A stretch of 64,000 nt of DNA, from assembly GCA_039808765.1 (NCBI GenBank), contig JBDHTQ010000005.1, forward strand, positions 100,713-164,712. Direction: 5' to 3'. The DNA is from JBDHTQ01 sp039808765. GTDB lineage: Bacteria; Pseudomonadota; Alphaproteobacteria; UBA2400. The position numbers and the translations under genes were made by a program. The stretch's first letter is position 1. The number at the start of each line of letters is the position of its first letter. The notes under the pieces are model-generated. The model ran no database searches, had not been told where the DNA came from, and was given only the letters and a program-made list of their open reading frames with translations. Positions 62,280-64,000 of this stretch are shown here, in pieces.

Positions 62280-62288
62280 TTCTATTTC

Positions 62289-62315
62289 AAACCCGCCCTT
62301 TGTGGCGGGTTTTTA
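62289..62315 (+). terminator. Rho-independent terminator of tRNA-Tyr
   Basis: Stem AAACCCGCC / GGCGGGTTT with a six-base loop and a short T-run, 10 bases after the tRNA. Confidence 0.85.
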
Positions 62316-62620
62316 ATTGGCAAAAGCCCCAATTCCCGCACGGTTTTCAAATTCGCACGCGTACTGTTAGAGCGTTGGCGTGGGCAAAATTCTCTCTCTT
62401 TTCTCGGTTTCTCTCACGGCTTTGACCACTAAATCCGTTTTTGGCAATCAGAGAAAAGCCTTGATTTACCAGCGTTTCCTTAAGCACCAGTTTTCACCCT
62501 TTCAAATGCATCATGCTGACGCAGCAGATGATGTTTCAAAATTTTTGATTTAGTCCCGTCATTTTTCAGACGGCCTTTGTACCGGCGTGGAAGAGCAACC
62601 AAAAATGGGAGTTTTTCCAG
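62316..62620. other. 305-base junction between tRNA-Tyr and the element
   Basis: No gene is visible. Base composition shifts from chromosome-like to GC-rich toward its right end, so the left attachment site of the element probably lies here or at the tRNA 3' end. The expected duplicate would be outside the window. Confidence 0.4.
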
Positions 62621-62836
62621 ATGTACATATCAAGCCGGAACCCCTCCGACATGACCGCGCAGGAGCGCATGGACGAGATTGCCACCCTATTAGCCAAGGC
62701 GGTGATGCGCGGTCAAAATACTGAACTAAATCAACATATTGAGAGAAGTTTTGCTGGACTTCAGGATGGTTCGAAGCATTCATGCGACGACCCGAAACGG
62801 TCGGGTCTGAGAACGAAGAAAAAGGCACGCGCATGA
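62621..62836 (+). CDS. Small protein upstream of DUF2924 gene
   Basis: A 71-residue helical protein with M-T-A-Q-E-R-M-D-E-I-A-T-L-L-A-K-A-V-M-R in its first half and a basic end (K-K-K-A-R-A). Small genes of this type are found as the first member of element modules with DUF2924 and a serine recombinase. The ATG at 62621 follows a GGGAG site; M11 is another possible start. The stop overlaps the next start (ATGA). Confidence 0.65.
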   Translation: MYISSRNPSDMTAQERMDEIATLLAKAVMRGQNTELNQHIERSFAGLQDGSKHSCDDPKRSGLRTKKKARA

Positions 62837-63303
62837 AGATTAACGTATTGAAAGAGTATGCCGCGCTGGAAGCGATGACGCCGAAGGAGCTGCTGGTGGA
62901 GTGGAAAAAATATTATGACCACCCGCCCAAGAGCCGCACGAACAAGACCTACCTGCTCAATCAGATCATCTATCGCATTCAGGAAATGGCGTATGGCGGA
63001 TTGACCAAGCGGACGATTGACCGCCTCGAAGCATTGGCCGAAGGCAAGATGGCCAACCAGCGCAAAACCGACCCCAGCCGCCTTGCAGTCGGCACACGCC
63101 TCGTGCGCGAGGTCAAGGGTGTCGAGCATCACATTATGGTGATGGATGACGGCTACGAATACCAAGGCATGAAATACAAATCATTGTCGGGTGTCGCCTT
63201 TGCCATCACAGGGACGCGCTGGAACGGGAACGTATTTTTCGGCCTGACCAATGATGGAGAGAAGCGCCCATACAATAAGGCGCGGAAGGCGGTGGGCGCA
63301 TGA
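62833..63303 (+). CDS. DUF2924 family protein
   Basis: A 156-residue protein with the DUF2924 pattern: an N-terminal helix (L-E-A-M-T-P-K-E-L-L-V-E-W), L-L-N-Q-I-I-Y-R-I-Q-E-M-A-Y-G-G, then G-T-R-L-V-R-E-V-K-G and an S-L-S-G-V-A-F-A-I-T-G-T-R-W-N-G end. The family is found in phages and integrated elements next to serine recombinases, and a DNA-related accessory role is commonly supposed. The ATG at 62833 has an AAGG site and overlaps the preceding stop; the frame from 62782 is a shadow extension. Confidence 0.88.
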   Translation: MKINVLKEYAALEAMTPKELLVEWKKYYDHPPKSRTNKTYLLNQIIYRIQEMAYGGLTKRTIDRLEALAEGKMANQRKTDPSRLAVGTRLVREVKGVEHHIMVMDDGYEYQGMKYKSLSGVAFAITGTRWNGNVFFGLTNDGEKRPYNKARKAVGA

Positions 63304-64000
63304 GCGAAAAGAAAATACTGCGCTGCGCGATTTATACCCGCAAATCCACCGAGGAAGGCCTCGACATGGATTACAACACGCTGGATGCCCAGCGCGAGGC
63401 TGGTGAGAAGTACATCGAAGCCATGCGCGGCGAAGGCTGGCGCATCATTCCCGACCTTTATGATGATGGAGGTTATTCAGGTGGCAATATGGATCGCCCC
63501 GCGCTGAAACGTCTGATGGATGATATCAAGGGCGGGCGCATCGATATCGTGGTTGTTTATAAGGTCGACCGCTTGTCGCGCTCTTTGGCAGATTTTGCCA
63601 AGCTGGTGGAAGTTTTTGATGCACACGATACCAGTTTCGTGTCCGTCACCCAGCATTTCAACACCAAGGATTCCATGGGGCGGCTGACGCTCAACATTCT
63701 GCTCAGCTTTGCGCAGTTTGAGCGCGAGGTCACGGGCGAACGCATTCGTGACAAGTTTGCGGCTTCCAAAAAGAAAGGGATGTGGATGGGCGGCCCGCCG
63801 CCGCTGGGCTATGACGTGGCCGACCGCAAGCTGGTCACCAACCCCACGGAAGCCAAGCTGGTGTGCCATATCTTTGAACGCTTCATCGCGCTGGGGTCGG
63901 TCGCCCTGCTGGTGGCGGAGCTGAACAAGGATGGATACACCACAAAATCCTATGTCAGCCGCGCCCAAAAACAGGTCGGCGGACGAAATTTCACCATCAA
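63300..64000 (+). CDS. Large serine recombinase, 3' end outside window
   Basis: The N-terminal 233 residues of a site-specific serine recombinase (integrase). The resolvase domain starts R-C-A-I-Y-T-R-K-S-T with the catalytic Ser near residue 16, and has D-D-G-G-Y-S-G-G-N-x-D-R-P near residue 56 and V-Y-K-V-D-R-L-S-R-S near residue 83. The recombinase domain begins near residue 155 (G-P-P-P-L-G-Y-D). It overlaps the DUF2924 gene (ATGA). It would integrate and excise the element found next to tRNA-Tyr. Confidence 0.95.
   Translation, partial: MSEKKILRCAIYTRKSTEEGLDMDYNTLDAQREAGEKYIEAMRGEGWRIIPDLYDDGGYSGGNMDRPALKRLMDDIKGGRIDIVVVYKVDRLSRSLADFAKLVEVFDAHDTSFVSVTQHFNTKDSMGRLTLNILLSFAQFEREVTGERIRDKFAASKKKGMWMGGPPPLGYDVADRKLVTNPTEAKLVCHIFERFIALGSVALLVAELNKDGYTTKSYVSRAQKQVGGRNFTI

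Noticed and set aside
62369..62410. Second repeat family sharing TAGAGC-R-TTGGCGTG with 33890
   Set aside because: The shared phrase is only about 14 bases and the flanks do not align, so chance is likely.
1..64000. CRISPR arrays, rRNA genes and replication origin
   Set aside because: No regularly spaced short repeats, no rRNA sequence and no dnaA-box cluster were seen on reading both strands.

Overview
The window is a stretch of an alphaproteobacterial chromosome. The evidence is an almost complete dcw (division and cell wall) cluster, flagellar genes of the Caulobacter type (fliX divergent from flgI, a FlgJ-like rod-binding protein, fliW), a SUV3-like RNA helicase, a pal-cpoB-tilS-ftsH block, gatCA, and small entericidin-type genes. 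Base composition looks moderate and fairly even until about 62.6 kb, where it becomes visibly GC-richer. The genus cannot be named from the sequence alone. The cell should be Gram-negative, make meso-DAP peptidoglycan, be flagellated and chemotactic, and carry type IVb-like pili.

Layout. 1-15.4 kb: 3' end of ftsI, then murE, murF, mraY, ftsW, murG, murC, murB, a small alpha/beta hydrolase, ddl, ftsQ, ftsA and ftsZ, all on + with short gaps or overlaps, closed by a strong terminator. murD is missing from its usual place between mraY and ftsW. 15.5-20.1 kb: a frameshifted nucleotidyltransferase-like gene, tRNA-Glu, a soluble PAS-PAS chemoreceptor and a large exported protein. 20.2-22.7 kb: the SUV3-like helicase. 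22.8-28.9 kb: three tandem giant pilin-like genes, the most unusual part of the window. 28.9-32 kb: a WD40 protein and typA on -. 32-38.3 kb: small unknown genes, an M23 peptidase, an MCP-Cache protein and an ammonium transporter. 38.4-43.7 kb: the flagellar block (fliX; flgI, flgJ-like, flgN-like, flgK, fliW). 43.9-49.2 kb: two tiny envelope genes, rpsA, a PilS-like pilin, tRNA-Leu and orphan genes. 49.2-58.7 kb: trpS-ruvX divergent from gatCA, then pal, cpoB, tilS and ftsH. 58.8-62 kb: unknown genes, a GT10 glycosyltransferase and gap. 62.2-64 kb: tRNA-Tyr followed by the left end of an integrated element with a DUF2924 gene and a large serine recombinase cut by the window end.

The main discovery candidate is the tandem trio at 22828-28861. 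Each gene encodes a prepilin N-terminus, a shaft resembling PilV of plasmid type IVb pili, a YadA-head-like or tail-fibre-like repeat module, and a C-terminal cysteine-containing domain resembling a C-type lectin fold (DUF1554-like); the first gene has that last domain twice. PilV is the pilus-tip adhesin whose C-terminus is switched by a shufflon in plasmids. Here complete alternative tip genes lie side by side and no invertase is seen. A PilS-like major pilin at 47236-47865 could be the matching shaft subunit.

A second candidate is an interspersed palindromic repeat of about 100 bp with at least four copies (18.2, 28.9, 38.3 and 43.7 kb) and a fragment at 45.2 kb. In three copies the first bases of the repeat form the TAG stop codon of the upstream gene.
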